Positions 23,309 through 32,903 are shown, counted from the stretch's first letter. The stretch is DNA of 39,989 nucleotides from an uncultured Verrucomicrobiota bacterium (GCA_903831085.1 CAIKWE010000015.1:1-39989), one strand, 5' to 3'. The notes: generated from the letters alone by a model not told the origin. Made by a program: numbers and translations.

Positions 23309-25426
23309 TTATAGCAAGACGCCTTGCGGAGCTTCTTCGTCGTCACGCCACCAGCGCCCAGGGGCGATATCGATGTACTGGACCGATTTGGTGGTGAGAC
23401 GATTGCCTTTGGCTTTGGAGCCTTTGACGGCAAGGCCGGTGATTTTGAAGAACTGCTGATGGATGCGCTGGCCTTTGGCAGGACGATAGCGCAGGTAAAG
23501 CTCCTCAGGGCAGCCTTCCTGCCAAAAGATGATTTTCGAGCCTTCGGGCGCGATCTGATAGTCGCGGTTCATGATGGTGCCGCCGAAGGTAAAGCGTTTG
23601 ATGAAGGTGGCGCGTTCGTGGGTATAGACGCAGGTCATTTCGCGGTCGCGGTCAAATATGGCTCTGTAGAGCAGGTTGCCGTCGACGAAAAGTTTTTCGG
23701 GCGGAGGCATCATCTGGTAGCGGCCGTCGTCCCAGACAAAGATGAGCTTGTCGAGTGAGGAGCACTTCAGGATCGATTCGCCTTTGACCGCCGAGCCGAT
23801 GAACTGAGCCTCCGTGTCGTGCTTGATGTCGAGTTCACTGGCAGTGAGCTGGCGCACCTCAATCTCTTTGAAGGTTTTGACTGCAGTGCGGCGCGGATAA
23901 GACTCTTTATATTTTTTGATGAGGTCTTTGAGATAGCGGGTGGCGTACGCCGTGAGGCTCTTGAGGTTTTTCTCCACGTCGGCCAGCTCTGTGAGGATTT
24001 TTTCGAGTTCCTCTTTGTTTTTGCTCATGTCAAAGAGCGAAATGCGTTTGATCTGGATGGCGAGGAGCATTTCGATGTCTTCATCTACCACCGACCGGCG
24101 AAGCTGTTTCTTGAAGGGTTCCAGACCGTCCATGACCGCTTTATGAACGGCCTCATAGGTTTTGCACTGTTCGATTTTCTTGTAGATACGATTCTCGACG
24201 AAAATCTGCACGAGCGTTTTGGTGTGGAAGGCGTCGAGCAGTCTGTCTTTTCTGAAGTTAAGTTCCGCCTCGAGAATGGTAAGCAGCTGCTGCGTGTTGA
24301 GGTGCAGGATTTCATCCACCGTCATTTCAACGGGCCGGTTTTTGTAAATGACGACGATGCGGCTGGAAATCGGGGTTTCGCAGGAGGTGAAAACATAGAG
24401 CGACTGTTTGACCTGTTCGGGATCGGCGCCCGGCGAAAGAATCAGTTCGATTTCAACGTTTTCAGCGGTGAAATCGTTAATGGCACGCACGGCCACCTTT
24501 TTCTTACGCACGGCGTCTTCGATCGACGAGGTGAGCGATTCGGTGGTCTGCCCATACGGCAGATCGGTGATGACGAGCCGGTTACCGCCTCGCTCTTCGA
24601 TTTTCGCGCGGACTTTTACTTTTCCGTTTCCGTTGTCGTATTCGGAAATATCCATGAGGCCGCCGGTCTGAAAGTCGGGCAGCACGGTGCACTTATGCGG
24701 CGTACGTTTTTTCTCATGGAGGATTTCAATCTGTTCTTCGAGGAGTTCGATGAAGTTGTAGGTGAGGATTTTGGTGGAAAGGCCGACCGCGATCCCTTCG
24801 GCACCGAGCATGAGCAGTAACGGCAGTTTGCAGGGCAGAACAACCGGCTCTTTATTGCGGCCGTCGTAGCTGGGGATGTAGCGGGTGAGTTCTTTGTTGA
24901 AGAGCTCTTCGCGGGCTAGGTGCGTCAGACGGCACTCAATGTACCGCGAGGCAGCAGCGGGGTCACCGGTGTAGATGTTGCCGAAGTTGCCCTGCCCCTC
25001 AATGAGATAGCCGCCGCGGTTGGTGAGAGAAACGAGTGCGTCGTTGATGGATGCGTCGCCGTGCGGATGATACTGCATGGTGTGACCGACGACATTGGCG
25101 ACTTTAATAAAACGTCCGTCATCTTTTTCAGAAATCGCGTGCATGATGCGGCGCTGCACCGGCTTGAGGCCGTCCTCGACATTGGGAATGGCGCGGTCGC
25201 AGATGACGTAGGAGGCGTACTGCAGAAAATTGTAGTCCACCAATTTCCGAAGAGGGCCGTGTTCGGAATCCAATGCAAGGCGCTGGCGTTGCCCTTTCGG
25301 AGAAACGGGAGCTTCGTCCAGCAACTCTTCTTCCGGTTCCACCGGCGCCTTTTTGGCCACTGATTTTTTAGCGGCCTTTTTTTCTTCCGGCGCTTCGCCA
25401 AAAAGGAATTCCTGTTCTTCGCTCAT
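23309..25426 (-). CDS. parC: DNA topoisomerase IV subunit A-like protein
   Basis: Breakage-reunion subunit of a second type II topoisomerase, expected to decatenate daughter chromosomes. The 705-aa chain begins with a Lys/Glu-rich extension of about 50 residues, then YASYVICDRAIPNVEDGLKP, YHPHGDASINDALVSL and SRYIECRLT with the catalytic tyrosine of the YIE/YTE type. The C-terminal domain is short (about 170 residues) and lacks a GyrA box, as in Bacteroidota and Chlamydia-type ParC. Its ATG overlaps the parE stop by four bases (ATGA), so the two are translationally coupled. Confidence 0.93.
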   Translation of the reverse strand: MSEEQEFLFGEAPEEKKAAKKSVAKKAPVEPEEELLDEAPVSPKGQRQRLALDSEHGPLRKLVDYNFLQYASYVICDRAIPNVEDGLKPVQRRIMHAISEKDDGRFIKVANVVGHTMQYHPHGDASINDALVSLTNRGGYLIEGQGNFGNIYTGDPAAASRYIECRLTHLAREELFNKELTRYIPSYDGRNKEPVVLPCKLPLLLMLGAEGIAVGLSTKILTYNFIELLEEQIEILHEKKRTPHKCTVLPDFQTGGLMDISEYDNGNGKVKVRAKIEERGGNRLVITDLPYGQTTESLTSSIEDAVRKKKVAVRAINDFTAENVEIELILSPGADPEQVKQSLYVFTSCETPISSRIVVIYKNRPVEMTVDEILHLNTQQLLTILEAELNFRKDRLLDAFHTKTLVQIFVENRIYKKIEQCKTYEAVHKAVMDGLEPFKKQLRRSVVDEDIEMLLAIQIKRISLFDMSKNKEELEKILTELADVEKNLKSLTAYATRYLKDLIKKYKESYPRRTAVKTFKEIEVRQLTASELDIKHDTEAQFIGSAVKGESILKCSSLDKLIFVWDDGRYQMMPPPEKLFVDGNLLYRAIFDRDREMTCVYTHERATFIKRFTFGGTIMNRDYQIAPEGSKIIFWQEGCPEELYLRYRPAKGQRIHQQFFKITGLAVKGSKAKGNRLTTKSVQYIDIAPGRWWRDDEEAPQGVLL

Positions 25427-27249
25427 AGGATTTCTTCGTCCACGATCAGATTTTCCATGATATAGGTACGGCGTTCCTGCGTGTTTTTGCCCATGTAGAA
25501 GGTCAGCACTTCGGGAATGGAGTGGTCTTCATCGACCACAACCGGAGTCAGCCGCATTTCTTTACCGATAAACGCCTTGAACTCGCCGGGCGAGATTTCT
25601 CCGAGCCCTTTAAACCGGGTGACCTCCGCGCCGCGCCCGAGTTTTTCAAGGGCGGCATCACGTTCCTTTTCGGAATAGCAGTAGATCGTCTCTTTCTTGT
25701 TACGGGTGCGGAAAAGCGGTGTTTCCAGAATTTTGAGGTGGCCGTCGCGCACGATCGGTTCAAAAAACCGCAGAAAGAACGTGATCATCAGGTTGCGGAT
25801 GTGCAGGCCGTCAACGTCGGCATCGGTGGCCAGCACGACGTGTCCGTAGCGCAGGTCATTGGCGGATTCTTCGATATTGAGACTGCGCATCAGATTATAG
25901 ATTTCGACATTTTTATAAAGCGCGTCGCGCTTGAGATCCCAGACGTTCAACGGTTTGCCCTTGAGGGTGTAGATCGCCTGCTTGTTAACGTCACGGCAGC
26001 TGACCAGCGAACCGGCGGCAGACTGACCTTCGGTGATGAAAATCATCGTGTCACCGTGCGCGCCCTTCTCCTTATTGAAATGCTGTTTGCAGTCCTTGAG
26101 CTGGGGAACGCGGATCGAAACCGCCTTGGAGCGCTCGCGGGCCAATTTCTTCACATCCTGCAGGTCTTTTCGCAGACGCTGAGTGTCTTTGATCTTTTCG
26201 ATGAGTTGATCGGCCGCAGGCTTATTGCGGTGAAGCATTTCAACAATAGCCTTTTTGATGTCGGCGACGAGGTCGGCGCGGATTTCCGTATTCCCGAGCT
26301 TATTTTTGGTCTGCGACTCAAAAATCGGTTCTTTGAGACGAATGGCGATGGCTCCAAGGATTCCTTCGCGCACATCATCGCCATCGAACTTGCCGTCGGA
26401 GTATTCATTAACCGCCTTCAGCAATCCTTCACGGAATGCGCTGAGGTGCGTGCCGCCATCGCTGGTGAACTGGCCGTTGACGAAGGAGTAGTAGTCCTCG
26501 CTGAAGCGGTTGGTGTGCGTGAAGGCGATCTCGAGCATCTTGTCGCGGTAGTGGAATGGCTCATAAACTTTCTCGAATTCGCTTTCGTCCGCGATCAAGT
26601 CGAGCAGTCCGCCTTCCGAGACAATTCTCTTCCCGTTAAAAATCAGCGAGAGCCCGGCGTTGAGATAGGAATAGAAACGCAGGCGCCGCTCCACGTGATC
26701 GTCGCGGAATTTATAGGTTTTGAAAATTTCCGGATCCGGCGAAAAACTGATGAAAGTTCCGTTCTCCTCCTGCTTCGCTTTCCCCTTCTCCTCCTCTTCG
26801 ATAACACCCTGAGTGAAACGGGCTTCGACAAACTCACCGGCGCGATGGGAACGGACGACAAAATAGCTGGAGAGCGCGTTGACGGCTTTGGTGCCGACGC
26901 CGTTGAGACCGACGCTGAACTGAAAGACATCGTCATTGTATTTGGCACCGGTGTTGATACGCGAAACGCATTCGACCACTTTGCCAAGAGGAATGCCGCG
27001 TCCGTAGTCGCGGACATTCACCGTATCTTCTTCGATGACGATCTCGATCTTTTTGCCGTGCCCCATGATAAATTCGTCGATGGAATTATCGACCACTTCC
27101 TTGAGCAGAACATAGATGCCGTCGTCGTAGTGATTGCCGGTGCCGGTGCGGCCGATATACATCCCGGTCCGGGCCCGGATGTGCTCCAGGGACGAGAGGG
27201 TTTTGATCTTACTTTCGTCGTAAACGTGCTTTTTGTCTTCGTTGGCCAT
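25423..27249 (-). CDS. parE: DNA topoisomerase IV subunit B-like protein
   Basis: ATPase subunit paired with the downstream parC. GHKL motifs are VDNSIDEFIMG, RDYGRGIP and GLNGVGTKAVNALSS. The TOPRIM domain has ITEGQSAAGS and TDADVDGLHIRN. The C-terminus has RFKGLGEISPGEFKAFIG. At 608 residues it lacks the long insert of the GyrB in this window. The glutamate-to-Q variant EGQSA is characteristic of this ParE subgroup. I prefer ATG 27249 (MANEDKKHVYDES); an ATG at 27267 would add six residues. A 5-bp hairpin (27273-27286) lies just upstream. No clear promoter was identified. Confidence 0.93.
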   Translation of the reverse strand: MANEDKKHVYDESKIKTLSSLEHIRARTGMYIGRTGTGNHYDDGIYVLLKEVVDNSIDEFIMGHGKKIEIVIEEDTVNVRDYGRGIPLGKVVECVSRINTGAKYNDDVFQFSVGLNGVGTKAVNALSSYFVVRSHRAGEFVEARFTQGVIEEEEKGKAKQEENGTFISFSPDPEIFKTYKFRDDHVERRLRFYSYLNAGLSLIFNGKRIVSEGGLLDLIADESEFEKVYEPFHYRDKMLEIAFTHTNRFSEDYYSFVNGQFTSDGGTHLSAFREGLLKAVNEYSDGKFDGDDVREGILGAIAIRLKEPIFESQTKNKLGNTEIRADLVADIKKAIVEMLHRNKPAADQLIEKIKDTQRLRKDLQDVKKLARERSKAVSIRVPQLKDCKQHFNKEKGAHGDTMIFITEGQSAAGSLVSCRDVNKQAIYTLKGKPLNVWDLKRDALYKNVEIYNLMRSLNIEESANDLRYGHVVLATDADVDGLHIRNLMITFFLRFFEPIVRDGHLKILETPLFRTRNKKETIYCYSEKERDAALEKLGRGAEVTRFKGLGEISPGEFKAFIGKEMRLTPVVVDEDHSIPEVLTFYMGKNTQERRTYIMENLIVDEEIL

Positions 27250-27356
27250 TTGCTTAAAAACCACCATATATTGGGCTTTTTAGCCCTTGAAGGCACTAGG
27301 TATAGCACGGTTCGATACGTCCCGCAACCCCCGTTCCATCCACTTTTAGCGGATTT

Positions 27357-28364
27357 TCAGGATGTCTGAACAATATAGCGGGCGATGTCGCGCAGATGGA
27401 GCAATCCAACGGTTCGAAAACCAAGGTCGGTTACGACGGCTGGCGCGGCGGGAGACTGCCGCAACCGGCGGAAGGCGCTGGTCAGGGGGATGTCTGCGGA
27501 AAGCCTGACAATTTTATGCATACTGAATTTAATGCTGTCTGACGTCTGCAACGCGGGATCCATGAGATCAAACAGGTTGATCACCCCGATGATGTTATGG
27601 ACAGAACCGCGATAAACTGCCAGTTGCTCGATGTTTCGCGAACGCATCAGTTCCAGGGCAGAACCAACGGTCGCGTTTAGCGAAACGGCCGCGATGTTTG
27701 CAACAGGCTGCATAATCTGCCGCGCGGACACCCGATGCATGGCAACCAGATTGCCGATCATGCCGTGCTGATAATCACTCAAAGATTCGCGCCGTGTCTC
27801 TTCCGAAAAATATTCACGAAGTCCCTGCAGGGAAAGTGAGAATCCGTTGAGCGCTTCACTGTGCCCCCTGCCTCCGGTCAATAGACTGAAGATCAATTTC
27901 AAGATGACCGTCAGCGGCCAGAAAATTTTCCACGAAAGCAGCAACAGACCGGACGAGCGGTACATGAGCGTATCGGCGCGGCGGCGGAAAAGATTTTTGG
28001 GAATAATCTCAGCGAAGATAAAAAGCGGGAGCATAAGCGTGAGCGTGGCGGCGGTTTCGGCATTCCAAGGAATAAAACCCCAGACCGGGGCGGCGTGCCC
28101 TGAAAGCCCGGATCTCAAATAAAGCTGTGTCACACTGCGCGAAACCAGATAGACCGCGACATTGTGACCGATGAGTACGGTGAAAATAAACAGATACGAA
28201 TCGGCCAGCACCGACTGAAGACGAAGCGCCGCATGATCCATACGGCGGACACGGGAACGCAACCGGATGCGGTTGAGTAAATAACCGCCGGTTTCATATC
28301 CCCCGTACAAAGCAGCCACCAAGATAAAAAATAATATAAACAGGAGATGCCAGAACGAATTCAC
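27357..28364 (-). CDS. DUF21/CNNM-type membrane protein with CBS domains
   Basis: CNNM/CorC-family proteins are implicated in Mg2+ and other divalent cation transport. This 335-aa protein has three to four membrane segments in the DUF21 domain (LLFILFFILVAALYGGYETG; YLFIFTVLIGHNVAVYLVS; LTLMLPLFIFAEIIPKNLF with the conserved EIIPK). A CBS pair follows (SARQIMQPVANIAAVSLNAT; GVINLFDLMDP). It lacks the C-terminal CorC/HlyC domain found in its upstream neighbour, whose stop overlaps its start by four bases. The two may form a heterodimer. Confidence 0.85.
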   Translation of the reverse strand: MNSFWHLLFILFFILVAALYGGYETGGYLLNRIRLRSRVRRMDHAALRLQSVLADSYLFIFTVLIGHNVAVYLVSRSVTQLYLRSGLSGHAAPVWGFIPWNAETAATLTLMLPLFIFAEIIPKNLFRRRADTLMYRSSGLLLLSWKIFWPLTVILKLIFSLLTGGRGHSEALNGFSLSLQGLREYFSEETRRESLSDYQHGMIGNLVAMHRVSARQIMQPVANIAAVSLNATVGSALELMRSRNIEQLAVYRGSVHNIIGVINLFDLMDPALQTSDSIKFSMHKIVRLSADIPLTSAFRRLRQSPAAPAVVTDLGFRTVGLLHLRDIARYIVQTS

Positions 28365-29632
28365 AGGCCTTCCTCCGGTTGATTAAGATGCAGTAAAACG
28401 GTTTCGACCCGGCTGTGCCGCATGGTTTCAACCGTCAGTCGAAGATTACGAACCATGACGGTGTTGCCGGAAACCGGAATACGGCCCAGCAGGAAAATGA
28501 TAAAGCCGCCGAGAGTATCGAAAGCCGGTGATTCGACATCATGTCCGGGAAGGATACCCGTCAGGAGGTCTTTCCACGCCCGGATGGGCAGTTGACCGGA
28601 CAGTCGATAAGTCGTTTCATCAAGCTGAACGATCTCCTCGGTCTCGTCGGCTTCAAATCCGCCGACCACTTCAGCAAACAAATCCTCCATCGTGACAATG
28701 CCGGAGAATCCCCCGTATTCATCAACCACAGCAGCGAGCTTCCAGCCGTTCGTCATGAACTCCCGCAGCAACGCATCTACCTTCTTGGTTTCAGGCACGA
28801 AGATTAGTGGATGGATAAATGATTCAAGAGCACGGGATGCTCCGGAATCGGCAAACAGTTCGCCGGTGCTGACGTAACCGAGCAGATCATTATCGTTATC
28901 GCGGTAGATTAATACACAGCTGTATTCCTTCTCTCTGGCCTCACGAAGGAGTTCTTGACGTTCGGCACTGAGCGGCCTGCTGAGAACATTCACCCGCGGA
29001 ACCATAACCTCACGCGCCCGCACCCCGGACAGGTTGACAATATCTTCTAGAATTTCTTTCTCCTGCGCTCCGAAACCCGGCTCGTGCCGGACAGCATCCA
29101 ACAGCTCTTTGAGTTCGCCCGGTGTCAGATCGGTTCCGTCCGGCGGACGATTCGCGCCCAAATGCAACCGGTCAAGCAGCCAGCGGATAAGCCGTCGGAA
29201 CGGACGGGTAAAAACGAACCAGCACCGCAGCGGGATCGCGGCCAGCCGGAGAATGCCCGCCGAAAGGGTTATCCCAATCGCTTTCGGAATAATTTCACCA
29301 AAGAGGATGACGACGATCAGCACTAAAATTCCACCCAGCGCTTCAAACCACTCACCGTGAGCCGCCGCCCACTGTCCGACCACAACGGCACCGGTACAGA
29401 AGAAGAGAACATTTACCAAAAGATTTCCCAGCAGAATAGAGGTCAGCAGTTCGGACGGTTCACGGTGAAAGAGCGTCAGTAACTCCTCAATTTGACGGTT
29501 TCCCCGAAGGCGTCGAGCGGCCTCGGGGGTCAGCGAAAAGAGAGCTGTTTCCGAGCAGGAAAAAAAGGCCGACAGTGCGAGAAGCACGGGCATCAGTAAT
29601 AGTGAAAATACGGTTTCTGGGATTAAATTCAA
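28361..29632 (-). CDS. CorC/HlyC-family DUF21-CBS membrane protein
   Basis: Full-length member of the CNNM/CorC group (423 aa), probably a divalent cation transporter; the old name hemolysin is misleading. Domains: DUF21 membrane region (about residues 1-180, with SAFFSCSETALFSL and GEIIPKAIG), a CBS pair (about 200-325, with VMVPRVNVL and VVDEYGGFSGIVTMEDLFAE), and a CorC/HlyC C-terminal domain (about 340-420). The start is TTG at 29632, the only upstream start keeping the first helix. It is divergent from the DciA-like gene. Confidence 0.9.
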   Translation of the reverse strand: MNLIPETVFSLLLMPVLLALSAFFSCSETALFSLTPEAARRLRGNRQIEELLTLFHREPSELLTSILLGNLLVNVLFFCTGAVVVGQWAAAHGEWFEALGGILVLIVVILFGEIIPKAIGITLSAGILRLAAIPLRCWFVFTRPFRRLIRWLLDRLHLGANRPPDGTDLTPGELKELLDAVRHEPGFGAQEKEILEDIVNLSGVRAREVMVPRVNVLSRPLSAERQELLREAREKEYSCVLIYRDNDNDLLGYVSTGELFADSGASRALESFIHPLIFVPETKKVDALLREFMTNGWKLAAVVDEYGGFSGIVTMEDLFAEVVGGFEADETEEIVQLDETTYRLSGQLPIRAWKDLLTGILPGHDVESPAFDTLGGFIIFLLGRIPVSGNTVMVRNLRLTVETMRHSRVETVLLHLNQPEEGL

Positions 29633-29701
29633 TGTATGTCACATCCTGTCTATGTGCTAGAGTTTGACGGGTTTGGACACTTTTTGCAAACTGTGATCAT
29701 C

Positions 29702-30103
29702 ATGAAGCAGACGAACGATAAGTCATTGAAGTGGGAACTCGACCGGGAGCGATTTCGGATTGAGGACCGATTTCCTCCGCCCGAAAGGCATCCCGAACGG
29801 CGAATCAGTGATATTCTGACAGACTTGCTGCGAAAAGATGATGCCGAGGACTTCGTACTGCCCGAAGTAATCGCTGAACGGTGGCCGGTGATTGCCGGCG
29901 AACAGCTTGCAAGTCACGTACGCCCTTCGCATCTGAAAAACGGAATTTTATATTTGCAGGCGGACCACCCGGGCTGGCTGGCTGAGTCGCGTCGCCTGCC
30001 CAAGGCGGGACTGCTCAAAAAAATCGCATCCATTCCGGACATTCCAGAAATTAAAGACATCCGTTTTGAACTCGACCCCGCCATCCGCCCCGGCCGGAAA
30101 TAG
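29702..30103 (+). CDS. dciA: DciA-like DUF721 protein
   Basis: DUF721/DciA proteins load the replicative helicase in bacteria lacking DnaC/DnaI. The 133-aa protein has a charged N-terminus. The DUF721 core follows: EVIAERWPVIAGEQLASHVR, LKNGILYLQADHPGWLAES, LLKKIASIP. ATG 29702 is chosen; a reading from 29636 adds 22 residues across the short divergent promoter region. It lies alone, convergent with the export operon. Assignment to DciA rests on the domain; the N-terminal half is short compared with some family members. Confidence 0.75.
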   Translation: MKQTNDKSLKWELDRERFRIEDRFPPPERHPERRISDILTDLLRKDDAEDFVLPEVIAERWPVIAGEQLASHVRPSHLKNGILYLQADHPGWLAESRRLPKAGLLKKIASIPDIPEIKDIRFELDPAIRPGRK

Positions 30104-30141
30104 AAAGGCCGACCACCAGGCCGGCCATGAATAACGCCTTG

Positions 30142-30714
30142 TTAAAAAATGGACCGATGAATTTTTATCCGATCCCCGGCTTCAATAAGAGGATCCTCTT
30201 CGGGGTGCTGCTCAAGATTTTTTGGGTCGTATTTTAGAAGCTGTCCGTTACGAGTAATCGTAACTTTGCTCTCATTGGCATATTCCGTGTATCCACCGGC
30301 CGCGGCGATGGCTTGCAGAAGGGTCGTGCGTCGGGTCAACGGATATTCCTGCGGCCTGTTTACTTCACCTTGCATGTAGTAAGCTTTGGCGGTTGTAATT
30401 ACATTGATTGTGATGTTCCGGTAAATTTTCCCGTCTGTGTAGATGCGCTGAATTTTCCGCTCCAGCTCCGAGGTCGTAAGTCCGCTGGCCTTTACCGGCT
30501 CATCAATATAGGGGATCGTGAGGTTGCCCTTTTCATCGATCACGGTTTCAATCTGTTTTTCTGTGGGAATACCCAGCATATTGATCACGACCGGATCCAT
30601 TGAGCGCAACTTATACGAACCCACCTCTTCGCCGGATATCTTTCCGGGACTGCTGGCGCACCCCGCCAGCACAAATGCTACCAATAATACAAAAAATATT
30701 CCCGCTTTCTTCAT
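30142..30714 (-). CDS. Short polysaccharide export (OPX/Wza-like) lipoprotein
   Basis: A lipobox (FVLAGC, C19) marks an outer-membrane-directed lipoprotein. Next come the Poly_export domain (SYKLRSMDPVVINMLGIP; GNLTIPYIDEPVKASGLTTS) and one SLBB-like domain (AYYMQGEVNRPQEYPLTRR; LLQAIAAAGGYTEYANESKV). At 190 residues it lacks the extra SLBB repeats and the C-terminal alpha-helical pore of Wza. Short OPX proteins of this type are known to work with a separate outer-membrane beta-barrel, and one is encoded two genes upstream. AAGGAGC precedes the start; the wzc-like stop is 11 bases away. Confidence 0.9.
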   Translation of the reverse strand: MKKAGIFFVLLVAFVLAGCASSPGKISGEEVGSYKLRSMDPVVINMLGIPTEKQIETVIDEKGNLTIPYIDEPVKASGLTTSELERKIQRIYTDGKIYRNITINVITTAKAYYMQGEVNRPQEYPLTRRTTLLQAIAAAGGYTEYANESKVTITRNGQLLKYDPKNLEQHPEEDPLIEAGDRIKIHRSIF

Positions 30715-30725
30715 CCATGCTCCTT

Positions 30726-32855
30726 TTAGGCTGCTCCCTGTGTTCCCGGAGAAACGACCGGATTCGCTTCCTGTGAACGGTAGTAATAATAATTCGAGTA
30801 ATACGAATGGTAATAATAGTAATAATCGTCGCGCATGATATTAATGTTATTCAGCACCACGCCTACCTGCGGAATGCCGAGTGTATCCAGCATCTGTTTG
30901 GCGCGGATGATCATGTCGCGCGGATATTTACGATACTGCACCACCAGCAACACGCCGTCCATCTCCTTGGCGATAACGGCGGAATCGCTGATACCCACCA
31001 ACGGCGGTGTGTCGAAAATAACAACATCATATTTCTGCTTCAGGCTGTGCACCAGTTCACTAATGCGCTTCGAATCAAGTACACCCAGCGAGGTGCGAGG
31101 CAGACGTCCGCTCGGCAGGAAGTGAAGGTTCGGGACACTGGTTGTTTTAATGGCTTCTTCGACCGGTACGTCACGCAACATTACATTGGTCAAACCGAAG
31201 CGGTTCGACACACCGAGAATGGTGTGCTGAACAGGACGGCGCAAGTCGGCGTCCACCAGCAGGACTTTTTCATTCTGCTGCGCACAGACGTAGGCCAGAT
31301 TAAAGGCCGTGGTTGATTTCCCTTCACCGGCACCACCGCTCAGCACCGCAAAAGCGCCTTTGCGAGGACCTCCAGCATCTGTAAACGCCATATTTGTGCG
31401 TAACACACGATACCCCTCGGCGTGTTCGCTATCCGGGCCTTCTTCAATAAGCGGACGGACGTTCTGGGGAATCAGACCCAGCACCGGTAGATCAAGCCAA
31501 CGTTCAACATCATCAGCTGTTTTGATGGAGGTATCAAGGTACTCAATGAAGTAGGCCAGGCCGATGCCGGAACCCAGACCGATAAAAATACTTAGCATCA
31601 CATTAAGAATCAGATTCGGACTGATCGGCCGGTTTGACTCTTCAGCAGAGTCAACAATTTCGACAGGAGTGCGAGGAACCTTCAACGTGATCCCCTCCTG
31701 CGCGATGCGGGATTTGAGCGCATTCATAATGGCCCGCTGAATATCCAACTCCTGTTGCGCCTTGTTAAACGGGACAAACTTCTCCCGCTGAGTCTCTTGA
31801 TCGCTCGACTTAACGCCGCGCAATTCCTCTTCCAATGCCTCAAATTTTGATTTGGCAACGATATACTGCGCCTGCGTCCCTTTTTTAATCCCCGCCAGCG
31901 CACGCTGCAGTTTCGCCACCAGTTCGTCACGAGCGGCTTGAGTCTGTTTTACTTCAGGATAGTTAGGGCCGTAGTTTTCTAGCAACGAAGTCAGCGCTAC
32001 ATCGTAATCCTTGATCTGAGAGCGCATCGCCTCCATAAAGGGATCCTGTGTAAGATACGAAGAGGCCGTCTGCAGATCCTCGTCACTCATGGAAGCCAGT
32101 TGCTCGAAGCGGGCTTTCGCCACCAGCATTTCAACACGAGAGACAATGCGATCGCCTTCCAACTGTTGCAAACGGAGCTTCTCGACGCTGTTTTCATTCT
32201 GACCCATGTATGTGCCCGGCAGAACGGTGAGGTCAAGGTCCTGACGAAGCTGTTCAACGCGCTGCGAAGCCAAATCCACTTTTTCCTGCTGCTTTTCAAG
32301 CTCGCGGCCCAATGCATCCATAGCGCGCGTCATCTCTTTATATTTGAGATCCAACCGGGCGTCGCGATAGACGTTGGCCAGTTCATTGGCAATGCGCGCA
32401 GCCTCTTTCGGATCCTCGCGCTTGGCCGTCAGTGAAATCAGACTGGTATCACGGTACTGACTCACCTCTAGACTCGACCGCAGGATTTTATAAGCAACTT
32501 CTTTCGGGATTTTCTCTGCCTTTTTTCCCCAGACTTCCTGCAGATTGAGTCGGTTGATTACCTCGTAAAGGATTGGTTTAGACTGAATGATTTCAAACTG
32601 CGTGCGCAGAAAGTACGGGTCATAACCCCGCGTTCCGCCTATAGGCGACGGATTAAATGGATCAATATCCACACTGTCATTGTTGACTTCAATGCGGGAT
32701 TGCGCGGCATATATTTTCGGTAGAGTAAAGGTGTAGGCCGCTCCGGTGATTACGACCAGGAAGAGAACCGCCAGGACGATCTCTTTACGGGAACGGATGA
32801 CCCGCCAGTAATCCAAAAAATGGAGCGTCGTTTCTTTCTTCTGATTCTCACTCAT
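30726..32855 (-). CDS. Wzc-like polysaccharide co-polymerase / tyrosine autokinase
   Basis: Inner-membrane protein that controls polymer length and export and autophosphorylates on a tyrosine cluster. Residues about 1-60 hold the Wzz domain and first membrane helix (EIVLAVLFLVVITGAAYTF). A long periplasmic coiled coil follows (about 170-400), with the second helix near 425-445. The BY-kinase domain contains GGAGEGKSTTAFN (Walker A), LLVDADLRRP (Walker A') and VIFDTPP (Walker B). The C-terminus has eleven tyrosines within 17 residues (DDYYYYYHSYYSNYYYYR). The 709-aa length is typical. GAGG precedes the ATG at 32855. Confidence 0.94.
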   Translation of the reverse strand: MSENQKKETTLHFLDYWRVIRSRKEIVLAVLFLVVITGAAYTFTLPKIYAAQSRIEVNNDSVDIDPFNPSPIGGTRGYDPYFLRTQFEIIQSKPILYEVINRLNLQEVWGKKAEKIPKEVAYKILRSSLEVSQYRDTSLISLTAKREDPKEAARIANELANVYRDARLDLKYKEMTRAMDALGRELEKQQEKVDLASQRVEQLRQDLDLTVLPGTYMGQNENSVEKLRLQQLEGDRIVSRVEMLVAKARFEQLASMSDEDLQTASSYLTQDPFMEAMRSQIKDYDVALTSLLENYGPNYPEVKQTQAARDELVAKLQRALAGIKKGTQAQYIVAKSKFEALEEELRGVKSSDQETQREKFVPFNKAQQELDIQRAIMNALKSRIAQEGITLKVPRTPVEIVDSAEESNRPISPNLILNVMLSIFIGLGSGIGLAYFIEYLDTSIKTADDVERWLDLPVLGLIPQNVRPLIEEGPDSEHAEGYRVLRTNMAFTDAGGPRKGAFAVLSGGAGEGKSTTAFNLAYVCAQQNEKVLLVDADLRRPVQHTILGVSNRFGLTNVMLRDVPVEEAIKTTSVPNLHFLPSGRLPRTSLGVLDSKRISELVHSLKQKYDVVIFDTPPLVGISDSAVIAKEMDGVLLVVQYRKYPRDMIIRAKQMLDTLGIPQVGVVLNNINIMRDDYYYYYHSYYSNYYYYRSQEANPVVSPGTQGAA

Positions 32856-32878
32856 TATTCAATCCTCTTTAAACGATG

Positions 32879-32903
32879 ATGGTGAGGTCGTTAACCTCAC
32901 CAT
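32879..32903. promoter_or_regulatory. Perfect 10-bp hairpin between beta-barrel and wzc-like genes
   Basis: ATGGTGAGGT (32879-32888) and ACCTCACCAT (32894-32903) are perfect complements with a 5-base loop, in the 78-bp spacer inside the export operon. On the transcribed (minus) strand no T-run follows. A leaky attenuator, an RNA-processing site or 3'-end protection of the beta-barrel message is more likely than full termination. Confidence 0.55.

Noticed and set aside
25522-27369. 615-residue open frame on the plus strand opposite parE
   Set aside because: It is antisense to a fully supported topoisomerase gene; its composition is that of an antisense shadow and no domain is recognisable.
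28061-28075. Member of the TTCCA palindrome family in the DUF21 gene
   Set aside because: ATTCCAAGGAAT is a shorter and differently arranged palindrome; it does not fit TTCCA-N5-TGGAA.
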